Below are positions 21,253 to 33,500 of a stretch of 64,000 bases of DNA, piece by piece. Positions within the stretch are counted from its first letter, which is position 1, and each line of letters opens with the position of its first letter. The position numbers were made by a program, and so were the translations under genes. The stretch comes from Kingdonia uniflora (taxonomy: Eukaryota; Streptophyta; Magnoliopsida; Ranunculales; Circaeasteraceae), in contig JACGCM010000006.1 in NCBI GenBank assembly GCA_014058105.1, positions 310,001 to 374,000 of the forward strand, written 5' to 3'. The notes beneath the pieces are model-generated. The model was not told the DNA's origin. It did no database searches and was given only the letters and a program-made list of their open reading frames with translations.

Positions 21253-21760
21253 CTAACTTCCTTTGATTTCATAAACTTCTTGATCAGTCGGGAAGTGCAA
21301 AGCCAGATAATATGTCAAAGGTATTTCTTTGATTGAGTGAAGCCAACTTCTTCCCAAGATTCCCAGATATTTTGATTCTGCATCAATGACGATGAACTTG
21401 ATGAAGGTTGTTTCTAGTCCTGCATGAACATGCAATGTGATTTCTCCCAATGCAAATTTTTTTAAACCATTAAATCCTGTGATCATTGTGGTTGAAGCTT
21501 TAGCAAAATATTTAAGGCCTATGACGTCAATTGCTTTTTTGAATAGTACGTCTACTGCACTTCATATGCTTATAAGGAGCATGTGTAAGTAGCCTTTATC
21601 TACTTTGAGCATTATCACCAATGAATTTTTGTGATGGTATTTCATGTGAGTTGTATTGCAGTCTTCGAAAGAAATGTGATATGGGTGCTTTGCTTTGCTA
21701 AAGCTGGGTAGAAGCTTAAAAGTATTTATGAAGTAGTCATCTTGCAGCATGATGTGATTC
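21253..21760 (-). pseudogene. Protease remnant of gypsy copy A
   Basis: Reads L-V-I-M-L-K-V-D-K-G-Y-L-H-M-L-L near 21600, then I-T-G-F-N-G-L-K and G-I-L-G-R-S-W-L-H, matching the protease of element B. The D-T-G region between them is frameshifted. Confidence 0.75.
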
Positions 21761-21799
21761 TGTCATCTGTCTTCCGTTTCTTGCCTTTTTCAATCTCGA

Positions 21800-23450
21800 T
21801 CATGTAAAGATGGCGAGCTTGACCTTGCCCCTGTCCTTGTTTGCCCTTCTTTCTTTTTGTTTATTCTTCATGAAATTTTTGAACATCGATTACGTATTCG
21901 TAGAGCCTCCCTGCTAAGATAATACAAATAAAAATGCATATGAGAGAATAACAGTTATCAGTCTCATAGTTATAAACATTGTGATAGTAGCCAAAAGTTT
22001 TATTCGGGACGTCAGGGACTTATTGTGCTTCATGAAAGATTTCATTGCCTTTTAGTATAGGTAAGATAGCCGATAGGGTTGTTGTCATTTGGGGTAGAAC
22101 TATGATTAACCTATCTTTTTTCCCATCTTTTCCTTTGATGTTTTTATTGGATCTCCTGCATTATTTTGTGACAACATTATTTATAGGTTTGAGGTGTGGT
22201 AGTGACAGAACATCGTTAGAATGAACAATAGAAAAAAATTTCATCTTACTTTCTTTGATCATCCAAGCTCGATGTAGTTGTTAACGACATCTATCATTTC
22301 AGTAACATTTTGGTTTTGTAAAGCGTAAGTTCTTCGGGAACTTTAGTGTCGATGTGGAGTGCGGAAGTAAATGCTGGTACCACAATTTTTGGATTCGAAT
22401 TCCCGATCTTCCTTCTGTCTTGCAAGAAATTCTTACAAAAGTTTACGGGGTTTCCTTCGTACCTTGTTCATAAAAGAATAAAGAATCAACTATTACCTTA
22501 TTTTTTAGAATGTACGTAATTTGATTTGAACAGTTGTTGTAACTGGGCAAAGTTAGTTATTGATCCTTTGGGGATGGTATGAAACCATTTGAGAGGTTCT
22601 TTTTTGAGACTCATGTTAAACAAATAGCATAACATGTGATTAAGCTTTGAGTATAGGCAGACTACTGCCTTGAAGTGACCGACATGGGTGAGAGGGTCGG
22701 TAAGGCCTGCATATTAATAAAACTTTAACATGTAAAAGTTTTTTAGAATAAGCATAATCTCGAGGTGAGGGGAATATGATTTATCTCGACACTGTCTAGA
22801 GCAGATCTTTGACTAGGATTGTTAGAATGTATGACCTGAGTCCAATTATTCAGGTCATCCAAAGTAACGAATTGTGAGAGAATGCTTGGTGCTAATGCGT
22901 TTTGAGGATCAAAATCCTCAAGTCCTTTGGAACCTAGTTGTTCTCTGATTGGTCGCCTTAGTAGGGGTGGTATGGTCTGATGGCGAGTGCGTCAACTTCC
23001 TTGGGTGGTTGATACTGATGATGTAAGTCAAAAATGTTGTGATACTATGTCTGAGTTCCATGATTGAGATCTGGAGGATCAGTTTCGTTCCTCCCTTGGT
23101 CCATTCTCCCTCTAGGAAGCACTCGATCGGTAATCACTTCAGGCTGGGAGGGGTGATCCTTGTCGAGTAGTGAATCGATCATGTTGTCTTTACAGACTTT
23201 CTATTTCTTTTTGATGGGTTTGGCTCTACTATACTAGAACCTTCCTCCTCTCGTCTCTCTCGACTTTGAGGGCATGAGCATAAATTATCTGATCTTCGAG
23301 TCGTTGGACTTCGTCAGATTCTATCTATTTTTGAAGTTCAATAACAACATTGTGTAAGTTGACTATTTATGGTAGGATGGTTATTGGAATTTCCTCATTG
23401 TTCCTCTGGGTACTTGAGGCACTTATGAGGTTCATATTAGTCATGGCAGC
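21800..23450 (-). pseudogene. gag remnant of gypsy copy A
   Basis: Translated minus frames contain the start M-T-N-M-N-L near 23444 and the block M-I-D-V-V-N-N-Y-I-E-L near 22295, matching gag of element B. Dozens of stops and frame changes are present. Confidence 0.65.
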
Positions 23451-23490
23451 GACTATTCAAGATGTGATTCGGTAAAGAAAAAGTAGATTT

Positions 23491-23506
23491 CCCACAGACA
23501 TTACCA
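23491..23506 (-). other. PBS of gypsy copy A
   Basis: Minus strand reads TGGTAATGTCTGTGGG two bases after the LTR. This is a decayed form of the TGGCGCC/TGGCACTGTCTG-type site seen in the other Tat elements here. Confidence 0.6.
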
Positions 23507-23508
23507 AT

Positions 23509-23997
23509 TTTTATGGCTAGTTTTCCGATTGCTAAACTTTGCCAATACTTAATTAAAGAGACTATGAATTAGTTGCATAATAAGACTAGAACATAGTAGA
23601 TTTTACGTGGAAACTCAGTAAAACTTGAGAAAAACTATGACCTCGAGGTGGATTTTATGGTCTGAATCCACTATATCCTAATCTATTACACTTGCAGAGA
23701 GATTGAGTAAAGAGATATAGTAAAAGTTTTATGAAGATATTCCAGAGAGCTTATTGACATATGCTCTGCCTATATTTATTGATGGATATAGGCAGTTACA
23801 AATATTTTTCCTATCTTTATGGGCAGTGGGCAAAGTTTACGAATCATGAGCAACGAATCTATTTGACCAAGTGTAACGGCTACTTGTAGAAGGTCGAGAT
23901 CTATAGCTGTAGTCTTGACATCTTCTCGAATGATCGAATACCTTCCACGTGGTTCTGATAACTTCTTCTCATTGAGTATGGGGAATATGCTACTATA
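23509..23997 (-). repeat. 5' LTR of gypsy copy A
   Basis: About 489 bp, same length class and terminal sequences as the LTR at 59385-59865. Contains the conserved -CTACTTGTAGAAGGTCGAG- region in plus sense. Confidence 0.75.
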
Positions 23998-24870
23998 ATA
24001 TTGAGATAAAATAATTAATTTTGGAAGAGAAAATTAAAGGAGGAAAGACAATCACTGAAGGAAATATACAATTCACTCGAGGACAAAAAAAATTCCATTA
24101 GAGAAAAAGGAAATCATAACCGTGGTGGAAGGAAATGAACTTCTCCACCCAATCCAAAGAAAGAAATCAAATCTTGTGATTGGAAACAATAGATAAGTTA
24201 AAAGATAACCACTAGAGGAAATATAATTACTCTAGGAAAGAATCACTCGAGGAAAGAAAATCACTCGGGAACGGGAAAAAAAAATGATCGATGTGGAAGG
24301 TAGTCTAGCATCTTCATCTAATCCATCCGTCGGATAGAATGCCGCATGAAGTCTTATAAGCAACAACTCTTTCCAAAAGATGGGGTAGAGAAGATCCAAT
24401 TTTTCTTCTCCACTCAGATTTCATTTTCACAACCTTAACTCAGATAAAAAGAGAAGGAGAATTACTTCAATCACTTCAAAAGATAGATAACAATATAGAT
24501 TTTGATTTGAAGATGCAAGAGACATCGTAAACACAATTGATTTAGCCAAAACCCATCACAGATTGCCATAACATAGAGTTTAGACAAGAAAACTGATTTA
24601 CATTTAAAAAAATCATATTGGCAATAATTAAACTCAATCACAAACAATAATCAAACCAGATTGTATAAGAGAGAGAGAGAACTTGATAAATTCAAATAAA
24701 AGAAACGATATAAAACTTGATCTTGTTAATGAATAGAAAAAAGAGAAACACGGTTTACGAAATTCAACTTTTCAGTGAAAAAGAAAGAAAGAATAGTACC
24801 AGACTTTTGGAGTAATCTGGCCAATGCCGGCGTGATGCGACAAAACTTTAGGTTGTTTTCAAGAATGTAA
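23998..24870. other. Purine-rich stretch without gene
   Basis: A-G-rich in plus sense, with several diverged repeats of ATCACTCGAGGAAA (24049-24265). The part from 24726 to 24870 may be the start of the internal region of the LTR element at 24885-25043. Confidence 0.35.
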
Positions 24871-24884
24871 TCGCTCTGATACCA
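24871..24884 (-). other. PBS complementary to initiator tRNA-Met
   Basis: Minus strand reads TGGTATCAGAGCGA, the standard plant LTR-retroelement Met PBS, immediately after the LTR end. Confidence 0.7.
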
Positions 24885-25043
24885 TGTAGAAATTAAAGGG
24901 GAAGTGATATAGTTCATAAAAGATCAATTCAACTATTACATGAAAGGCCTATATATAGGCAACATAGTTACTAATTCTACTACTCTTATTAGAAGTAGTA
25001 AACTCCTACTTATAAAATATTTTAATCACTACTATACTCTCCA
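24885..25043 (-). repeat. Short LTR (159 bp) of a copia- or TRIM-type element
   Basis: In minus sense the segment starts TGGAGAGTATAGTAGTG, has a TATA-like CTATATATAGG and ends CTACA, directly followed by a tRNA-Met-type PBS. The length is that of TRIM or small copia LTRs. No partner LTR is visible to the left, so the element is truncated. Confidence 0.5.
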
Positions 25044-25129
25044 GCAATACTTTTATACATTTTTTCCAATATGAGTAGTTCTCTATTGATAGAATGGAAG
25101 GGGATGATTGGAGGTGTAGGTGTTCAACT

Positions 25130-27380
25130 CGTCAGCATAAAATAATACGAATAAAGATATCAAGGGCATGATTAACTCAGTACGAGAACAAGAGTTATAG
25201 TGAATTTTTCTTTAACCAATCAGAATGCGTCATCAGCCTCTTGAGTCCACTCAAAAGGTACATTCCCCTTAAGGGGTAATAGAGGCCATAATACAGCTGA
25301 TCCCATTAATAAACCATCAGCAAAATGTGGCCAGCCCATGAAAACTCTGTACCTGTGTTGTCATGGTAAGAACTAGTCAATTCATGATTGTATCCACCTT
25401 TTCTTCATCAACTTGAATCCCTTTTGACGAAATGGCGTACCCCAAAAACTATACGAAATCCACGAGGAACAAACACTTTTTCAACTGGAAAAATAGGCAG
25501 TATTGTCGTAAAGCCTCTAAGAACCTCTCTACATAAACAAGATGTTCCTATCTCGTGTGGCTATGAATGAGAATATCATCAAAAGTATGCCACTGCGAAC
25601 CTTTCTATAATACAATCGCGTAGAACCTCTGTCATCAAACACATAAAAGTTGAAGGAGCATTTGGCAGCTAAAAGGCAGTCTTCCATTCATCCCTTGGCT
25701 GCATGGGAATATGATAGTACCCACTCTTGAGATCTAGTTTGGAAAAGAGCCTTACCCCATAAGACCATTAATAATATCATTTTATCACGCAATAGGGAAT
25801 TTGCATTTTATCGTTATCTTATTTACCGCCATGCATTCAACACACATCCGATAACTCCTATCCTTTTTGGGGACCAATATGGCTGTAATAGCTATTATGG
25901 ACGTACTTTCTCTCAGGACCCATTTAGCACATAATTCAATAACTTGCCTCTGTAATTTCCCATGCTCCGTTGGAGCCATACGGTAATAGGGTAAATTCGA
26001 TAACGGAGCCCCTGGGATCAAATCAATGATGTACCGAATATCTTGTAATATGGGAGCTCTGGAGGTTTGGGTTCCCGACTTACATTAGGAAACCGATTAA
26101 GTAGTGGCTACAAATTCACAAGAACCACTGTAGGAGTTGTCGACATCGCACATAACAAAGCGTAGGCAATTCCTTGTTTTCATGCTTATATTAGGAAATT
26201 ACTTGGCTTTGTAATTGTCGTCTCTTCAAGCTGAAGACCTATTCTCCTATGGCTTTCCACATAAAAGCATTAGGACTGTCACGGTCTGCCCAACTATAAA
26301 TAATACACATCCATCTTGATGATGGTACACAATATAGATTTTTCATACTCACCCATTATAATCTTCACACGAGTACGGTATAGTGCTGCCACCTCTTCTA
26401 TTGTACCATCCTTCTATAACCAGCTCAATGTAGCGACCTTGGGATGGGGTTCAAGTGTTACTGGTTACTTATTATCCATGCTCTCTAGGATGAGGATATT
26501 CGTTGAACCCCTGACAATAATCGTATCCAACCCCTTTCCTGCGGCCTCTACACATTCACAAAATGACGCATGATTATTCTATTATTTATTAATTTTGGAA
26601 TTAGAATTTCTACTTTTCATAAGTAATCCACATATTGTTAGTGCTCGCCTTGAAACTTTCCTCTTCACCCGTTTATGGGGTAACGGCTCCATCATAATCG
26701 CCTATTCCAAACGGTTCGGAGAAGTCTCTTTCTCTTCCAAACTAGCTACCATCACGGTAACCTCCGTCTACTCTCCCTATCTCTTTGTGGGTATCGCCTG
26801 CGGTTGTGGAGCCTCCTCACTATAATCTATCGACCCCGTCATACCACCACCTGCTGTAGGCTACCCCGGTGTAACCCCACACATGGCCGTCAACGCCTCA
26901 TTTGCGGCTGATAGTCCCATCGAGTCGTTCCCCCTTGCCACCTATTTTGACCTGACTCTAGTTGGTGTTGCTGGTCCATTTCGTGCTTTCTCTCTATTCA
27001 CCGGATCGTTGGTTTGTTCGGAGACACCTTTGTACTCGATTGTCTCTTAATTTTGATTGAAATCGTGTCCCAATACTCTTTAAATTTGTAGTATAGGTTT
27101 TGGTGCAGTGTTGATTTTCCTTTGATAGACTTCGTGATGTTGCAAATCATCAATTAGGTGAACTTCTCACATTATTGTCATGACCCCGTCATGGGACTTT
27201 GGTCGAGGACCTTTTAGTACATCTCTGTCTTCTCGACCAATAATATCCGTCGTACTACGAGCTTCTCTCACTGTCGCCTTCTTGTAGTGGTTCATATCCA
27301 AGCCTACTCCATCGAATCCCATCGATTCTTCAGTCACAACACTCGCCTCTAGCCTTGCGTTATCGCTAATTGGTTGCATG
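25130..27380 (-). pseudogene. Degenerate chromovirus-type Ty3/gypsy pol (protease-RT-RNase H) with gag remnant
   Basis: Minus reading 26021-25785 is a classic chromovirus RT start (I-P-G-A-P-L, later R-M-A-P-x-E, L-V-P-K-K-D, R-M-C-V). Upstream, 26440-26190 gives a protease-type block with M-D-V-Y-Y-L-x-L-G-R-P. Downstream, 25260-25220 gives P-F-E-W-T-Q-E-A of the RNase H connection. 27379-27167 is an open 70-codon stretch in the expected gag position but without recognisable motifs. Many stops and frame changes occur. Not related to the Tat elements. Confidence 0.7.
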
Positions 27381-27560
27381 TACTTAGGAATCCTAGAATC
27401 GTTTATATCTCTGGTACTAAGTTGCTAAATCTCTATAAAATTGGAAAACTAGGGTTTCTAGAGTTCACCCAAAAACTCTTACAAAAGCAACTACCCTCTA
27501 CTAGACAAGCTCCTAACATATATAACTAAAAGGGGATCGTACACTCGTGAGTAGACGACC
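27381..27560 (-). other. Possible 5' end (leader/LTR edge) of the chromovirus copy
   Basis: Lies immediately upstream (minus sense) of the gag-position ORF. It has an A-C-A-T-A-T-A-T-A-A TATA-like run and, near 27410, a weak match to a Met-type PBS (…AGTACCAGAGAT…). No second LTR was found, so the boundary is unproven. Confidence 0.3.
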
Positions 27561-28168
27561 CACGAGAGACAATATCTATCACATTATGTTATTGCTGATT
27601 AGGTATATTACTCTGTATTGTTAAAATCTTTTGATTTACTATTTACATCCCACATAATCCAAGGGTTCATTTTTGTGAACTTGCATGAATCGTTGGATTC
27701 ATATCAAATCCTAATACTAATCTTCTTGTCCAAAGTTTTCCACCATGACTTAGATATTATAGCATTAGAATAACATTTGAAAAAAAATAATGCACTTATG
27801 CAGTAGTATTGCAGCCAATCACAATCTTCTACTTCTTACCTTTGTAATTAATAAATAAGTTCTATTTGAAAGTAAGGAGATGATAAAGCAAGTTATTTAA
27901 TAGTCATTTCTCTAAGTTTGAGCTTACATGCCAGGAATTTGGTTGGCAAGGAGTTTTTATTAGTATTTTTTTAATCTATTTTTCAATTTTTATGTTTGTT
28001 ACTAACCCATTATGGGGATTTTTTTGGATATCTTAGCATGTTAGGATGGCAACTATATGAGTCATAGTTAACTGGGATAACAGTTGTCAAGAAAATGATT
28101 AATGACTACCAAGCTCACTTTGTCACGATACGAGAAACTAAACGCCAGGTGACAAATAGATTTTTAGT
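27561..28168. other. No recognisable feature
   Basis: AT-rich, no coding signal and no repeat recognised. Confidence 0.4.
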
Positions 28169-28370
28169 CGTTACTCCGGAGAGACGCCAATATTTGGTAG
28201 AATTTTCTCAACTCTTGCTTTAATAAAGAGGACGTACTCATCATTTGGGTTTTAATTAAATTTGATTGTCGTTACTCCGGAGAGACGTCAATATTTGGTA
28301 GAATTTCCTCAACTCTTAGTTTAAAAAAGAGGACGTACTCATCATTTGGGTTTTAAATTTGATCAGCAAT
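28169..28370. repeat. Tandem duplication, two units of 101 bp
   Basis: CGTTACTCCGGAGAGACG begins at 28169 and again at 28270. The two units remain alike to the shared CATCATTTGGGTTTTAA end, with a handful of differences. Confidence 0.85.
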
Positions 28371-28564
28371 CTTTGGTCGGTGGTTTACTGTATCTATTAG
28401 GTTTTAAGTTACTGGGCTCCAACCTCTGGGTGAGATAGCATTTTCCTGAGAATTTATGATCTCACGCAGATTGATATTGTTTGATCTAGTGAGGCAATGA
28501 CATCCATGGTGGATCAGGAAGATTTAAATGAGCTTAGGTTTCCATCTTGGTGGAGAAGCACTCT

Positions 28565-28572
28565 GTCACAAG
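28565..28572. repeat. 8-bp TSD GTCACAAG (left copy)
   Basis: Identical to 28880-28887 flanking the hAT-type MITE. Confidence 0.8.
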
Positions 28573-28879
28573 CAGGGGCGTCCCTGAGGTTGGGGGCGCC
28601 TTAGGCGAGGTCTTAAAATGTGGGCCCCCGCAAGGAAATTTTTTTTGGTAGTACATTTTTTTTTGTAAAAATATGATAAAAATTTCAAACAAGGTGTGAA
28701 TTTGAACTTTTAACCTTGTGATGAGGTCAATCACCTTAACCAACAAGGCAACTTTATTTTTTGTTATCTTTGGGGCCCCTTTTTATATAGTACATAACCA
28801 TTTGGGGCCCCCAAATTTACATGAAAAATCGGGGGCCCTCGGCTGCCGTCTCTTGCGCCTATAGCCATGGCCTGCCCTG
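28573..28879. mobile_element. hAT-type MITE (307 bp) with perfect 8-bp TSD
   Basis: GTCACAAG occurs at 28565-28572 and again at 28880-28887, a perfect 8-bp duplication as made by hAT transposases. The ends read CAGGGGCG… and, in reverse, CAGGGCAG…, short imperfect hAT TIRs. GGGGCCC-rich arms flank an AT-rich core. The core (minus sense) contains C-T-T-G-T-T-G-G-T-T-A-A-G-G and A-A-G-T-T-C-A-A-A-T-T, resembling a decayed tRNA-like A box and B box. No coding. Confidence 0.8.
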
Positions 28880-29102
28880 GTCACAAGTAGCATAAGTGAG
28901 TATTGCTACTAGACATGTTGAAAAAACCTCCTTGGCACTCTTATCACTATATGGCACTCCTATCCCTAGTAAGAACCAATTGGATCCTATTCTCATGAAG
29001 ACAAGTTCCTAATCAGCAACAAAGCATTTTATTGCTTGATCCATGGACAAAAATCTCCTCATTAATGTCACTCTCGGTAAATATAATATATATTTTTTCT
29101 TT

Positions 29103-29183
29103 GGAAATTATGAGTAAAAATACTACTTTTTGCCATCTTTACAAAATAAGACCCAGAGAATAATAAATTCTAAAACCGATACT
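29103..29183 (+). repeat. Left terminal inverted repeat of the MULE
   Basis: Starts GGAAATTATGAG. 29120-29147 matches the reverse complement of 59357-59384 with about two differences, and a second matching block is at 29170-29183. Confidence 0.7.
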
Positions 29184-29250
29184 GGCAGGAAGAAAAACCA
29201 ATTTTACCCCTACTAAAGTTGCATAATTATATAGATAACCACCTATTTTT

Positions 29251-30560
29251 GGGCTCTACAAGTATGAATGCCACATCTGAAATAATAAAAAATTGTAAAA
29301 CATTGTAAAACTCATTTAAAACTATTATATCAAGCCACGTGTACGTGTAAGGCAGACATTGTCACCATCTCATTAATTACTTGTTATTTGTTTTAGTACA
29401 TTTTATCCTACCTTTTGCCAGATTTGTTATTTATAAGAAGGCATACTCTTTCACCAATTCTGTTACTATTTATCATCTTGATTATGGTTAGGTATCACGT
29501 GCGGTTCACATGAGTTCGTCTAGTTTTTGGCGCCAAAAGCGATCCCGATTCATCGGACAGTTTCGTCTTCTTACTTGACCATAAAAACTGTAAAAACTAT
29601 CCTAATTATTTGTCACAAACCGTCTATGTGACTGCTGCCTGCCAAATGTTTGATTAAAGACTGGTACTCTACTCCTTAGGTATGGAGGAAATGATGGTAC
29701 TCTACTCTACTCATGGAACAAACGGCGGAAAATCGTCTGCGTAACTACTGCCAACCAAACTATGTCATTTATTTTACGAAACTCTAGCATTCTTTTTGAG
29801 AACTATATCATTTGGTAACAGCTAGTTGTCATTTGTTTTATATTACTTTTCTATTTGTTTAACCTTCTCTACCATTTGTTTTATATAACTTTGCCATTTG
29901 TTGTGAAAAAAATCAACTACTTGAATATTTCAGTAGATTTGTAGGTCGTGGGCTCCACAAATATGGCCACAGGTAAGGCCGTGGGCTTTACAAGTACGAA
30001 TGTCACTTCCTAAATAATAATAAAAAAGATTGAATCATTTAAAAATATATTATCACGCATTGTGTCCAAATTTAATTCCTCGATGTACACATGTCATTAT
30101 TATTTAGAGACGTGTAAGGCAGACCCTGCCATCATTTCATGCATTTGTTGTCATTTGTTGAATGCCAATTTGTCACGCTTTAAAATATAAGTTATATTGA
30201 ATTATGCATATTCTGTCACCATCAGTTATATTATTTGGTATTTGTTTACTATTGTTTAGGGTTAGCTAACATGTACGATTCACACGAGTTCGTCTGGTTT
30301 TTGGAGCCAAAAACTATCCCCATTCCTTAAATATTTTTTTTCTTGCACCACCACTGCAAAGACTGCATAAATTGTCCCGATTCTACACATCGTGTGTGTG
30401 ATTGACAACTGCGAAAACTGTCCCAGTCGCACAATCCATTTTCTCACAATCATCATGATTTTACTCATCGTATGTATGTGTGTGTGATTTTAGTGTTATT
30501 TCAGTGGAAAATTGTCTCTGTGACTACTGCCTACCAAATGTTTGATTAATGTATAGTTTT
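29251..30560 (+). repeat. Subterminal tandem duplication of the MULE
   Basis: Two diverged copies: GGGCT(C/T)TACAAGTAYGAATG at 29251 and 29983, a GTGTAAGGCAGAC box in each, and CA(T/C)GAGTTCGTCT(A/G)GTTTTTGG at about 29509 and 30283. A third short block (C-T-A-C-T-G-C-C-x-x-C-C-A-A-A) recurs at about 29635, 29745 and 30520. No coding. Confidence 0.7.
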
Positions 30561-30589
30561 TCTTTCTCAATGAACTCCAATAAAGAAGT

Positions 30590-33500
30590 GAATGAGTAAT
30601 TTGACGAGGAGAACAAAATGCATGAGGGTGGAGCCAAGAAGGGCGCCTCTAATGCTAAAAATTACACCTCTCGGTGTACAGGTATGAGACTTTACAATAT
30701 ATTTGTAGCTTTGCCTGAAGAGGTGAAGGGTGTTCTTCATGACATCTGCTTTGCACTATTACTGTTGATTGATCTAATAGCGACGATGTAGACGCTGATT
30801 GTGGAAATATTCAATTGTCATCTCGATGATATGAAGTTCCAATTTGGAGGACGATAATTCAGATAAACCTATTTACATTTGCATAATTTTGGGGCTTCGT
30901 GTCTCTCCGATTATAAATGAGTTATTATTTGTTGATCCTGATCATATAAGAAATTTTAGAATGAGGCGATTCCCCAAGAAGAAGAATACATATGGGTTGA
31001 TGAAAATTAATAGGGTTTTAAAACAGGCGAAATTGGAAAGACATTATGGTAAAGTTCTAATTTGTAATATGTTTGGTCTGCTTTATAATCATTCTTCATT
31101 GTACTTGTCACCCTAACATTTTTGTATTGTATTTACTATTTTTGGGTGATTATTTTCTAAGGTTCTTATCATTACATTGTGTATTCTTTAGATTTTTTAC
31201 CCATTCTTATTCTTAGCCATCTGTGATTTTATTTTGCAGACGATGTTCTTTAATTAAATTTGTTAAAAATTATATTATCCTTTCTCCTCCCGAACAAGGG
31301 GAGAAACGTTGAGGTAAAGTATGTTGATCTGGTTGATGATCTTGTAGAGTTCAATAGATTCTCTTGGGGTGAGCAAGTCTATAATTTCTACTAAAGGCAA
31401 ATAATGGAGTTTGCCAAATATCGATCGTGCGCTGATAAAAATTTGAATAAAACTTTATTGCTGCATGGATATACCTAGGTGTTGGTGATATGGATTTTCT
31501 TATTTATTCCTGGCCAGAAGTTTTTAAGAATTTAGGAATCCATACATTTATTCCCTAAGCTATAGGGATGGAGGATGACATTCTTTAGGCGTCACCAAAT
31601 TATGACGTTTAAAAAGTTTTTTGCTAACCCCGACTTGCTGGTAATAGCTATGAAGGCGTTTGAGACTGACATGCTGCAAGAATATGTGCAAGTAGCCATG
31701 GTAATTTTCCATTCTTTGTATGAATGATTTATTTTATTACTTCCTTTTCTTATAATTTTGGTTTCGTATCATTTTATTTGCTAAGGTTTGGCATTTGTTA
31801 TCTTCTTCTCGTTATTTGTTTGATTTTTTCTCTGTCATTTCCCCTTTTATTATTAAGTCTCCTTGTGTCATCTGTTTTATGCCTATTATCATTGTTAGAC
31901 TTTTTTCTGTCATTTCTAAATTGCCCTTTGCCATTGTCATCTATTTAAATATTTCAAAAAAATCACATCAAAGTATATGTAATTGGCGTTGTGCCTAGTG
32001 TTGCGCCTGCAATCAAACCACCTGAAGTCAGTGTACTTACAATCGGTAGCAGTTCTTCTGCCACTGAGATCGGATCTGTAGTGGATAAGGTATACTTCCA
32101 GTTGGAGGTCCATTGTAAAATGTTGTAGAGCCATGGTAAAATGTTGGAACAATTTTTGATGTCTATTATTAGATACAGTACTCTACCACTTGGAGATGGT
32201 ACTCTACTCCTTGGACAGTACCAGTTCTTTACTCCTGAGAAAACTGCAAAATACAAGTGAGAAGATGAAGGTAATGAGAAAGAAGATGGGAAAAGGAATA
32301 AGGCGGAGCTAAAAACCTGGCAAAGAGATCTTCAATAAAAAAAATGAAAAGATTGAAGAGAAGAAAAAAGGTAAGGGACAAAGGAAGAAGGCAGAAGAAG
32401 AACATGGAAAGAAATACAAGACCAATACCAGCAAGAAGAAGAAGAAGGCAGAAGAAGCTGATGTGCTCTGAAGAAAAATGTTGAAGGTACGAAGACAGAA
32501 GATCTTACTGATGAACAATTGGATCATGTCTTACTGGTCCAATTTAAAACCTTAATCATAAAGATCCCCAAGAAGGGCTTGGGTAATAGAGTGCCAAGGA
32601 AGAGACGGGCAGAATTCCCAAAACTTGATGAAATTTAATCAACTGCAGAAAATTTTCTTTAGCAAAGTACGCCTGGAAAGGGATTGGAGGTGGTAAAATA
32701 TTTAATGGTAGATGATGAAGTTGAATTTGAGAGAGAAATGAATTTGGAAGCGATATCGTCTGAATATGGTGGTGATCTTCTAGAGGTATCATCCGTTTAC
32801 TACTTCTTATCATTTATATGATTTTATTTGACATTTGTTTTTAAAAAAATTAGTATTTACTTTATGAACTTTATCATTTTTTCAGAACTCTGTTATTTTT
32901 TAGAATTTTTTGACATTTGTTCGGATGTTTTTGTCATTCTCTTTTCCAGAACTTTCATTTCTTCTGAAGTCTTTGTTCATTTTATTTGTTGTATGTGAAG
33001 TGGAAGAATGGTGATGAAAAAGATGATGAAGATGAGGTTGAGAAATATGGTGTGGAGAAAGCTAAATCTGTTGAAGAAGAGCAACCTCAAGTTGCTGAAG
33101 AAGAAGATTCAAAACAACAAACTCTAGTGTTGTAATATAATGGAAAAAATGATGTAGTGGAAGAATCTAATGAGATATTTAACTAATATATGTTTATATT
33201 GAGTTATCCATAATATTAACATCACCTATCCATACCATTTTTTTTAATTTGTTTCTTTTTTACCCTTTGTTGTACAGGCTATGGTGATTGCAGAGGTAAC
33301 AAAAACTGGTATAATATTTTTCAACTAGGAGGAAGTTGTTGGTAAAGCTTATCAAGTAACTTATCATTTGTTTGCTGACGACTTCTTATTTTCTTCTTTT
33401 ATTTTACCATATCTTGTATCACTTTTATCATTTGTAGTCTGTTTATTTTTATACTATTGCAGACCAAACCACTGCTGTATCTGTCGAGGAACAGACTATG

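Larger units (their letters stand above)
21109..23997 (-). mobile_element. Gypsy copy A (Tat lineage), internally deleted and 3'-truncated
   Basis: Minus orientation: 5' LTR 23997-23509, PBS 23506-23491, decayed gag (about 23450-21800), protease (21760-21253), then directly a 141-bp LTR start (21249-21109). RT, RNase H and integrase are missing: the reading passes from the protease C-terminus (Y-E-I-K-G-S) into the 3' LTR start within about 15 bases. Its LTR start (TGTAGCAGCATATTTCCCAG), its gag segment V-V-N-N-Y-I-E-L and its protease match element B at 59385-64000, so they are one family. Confidence 0.8.

Noticed and set aside
24726..24917. 63-codon minus ORF spanning the Met PBS
   Set aside because: It crosses the LTR-PBS junction, so it is unlikely to be a real reading frame.
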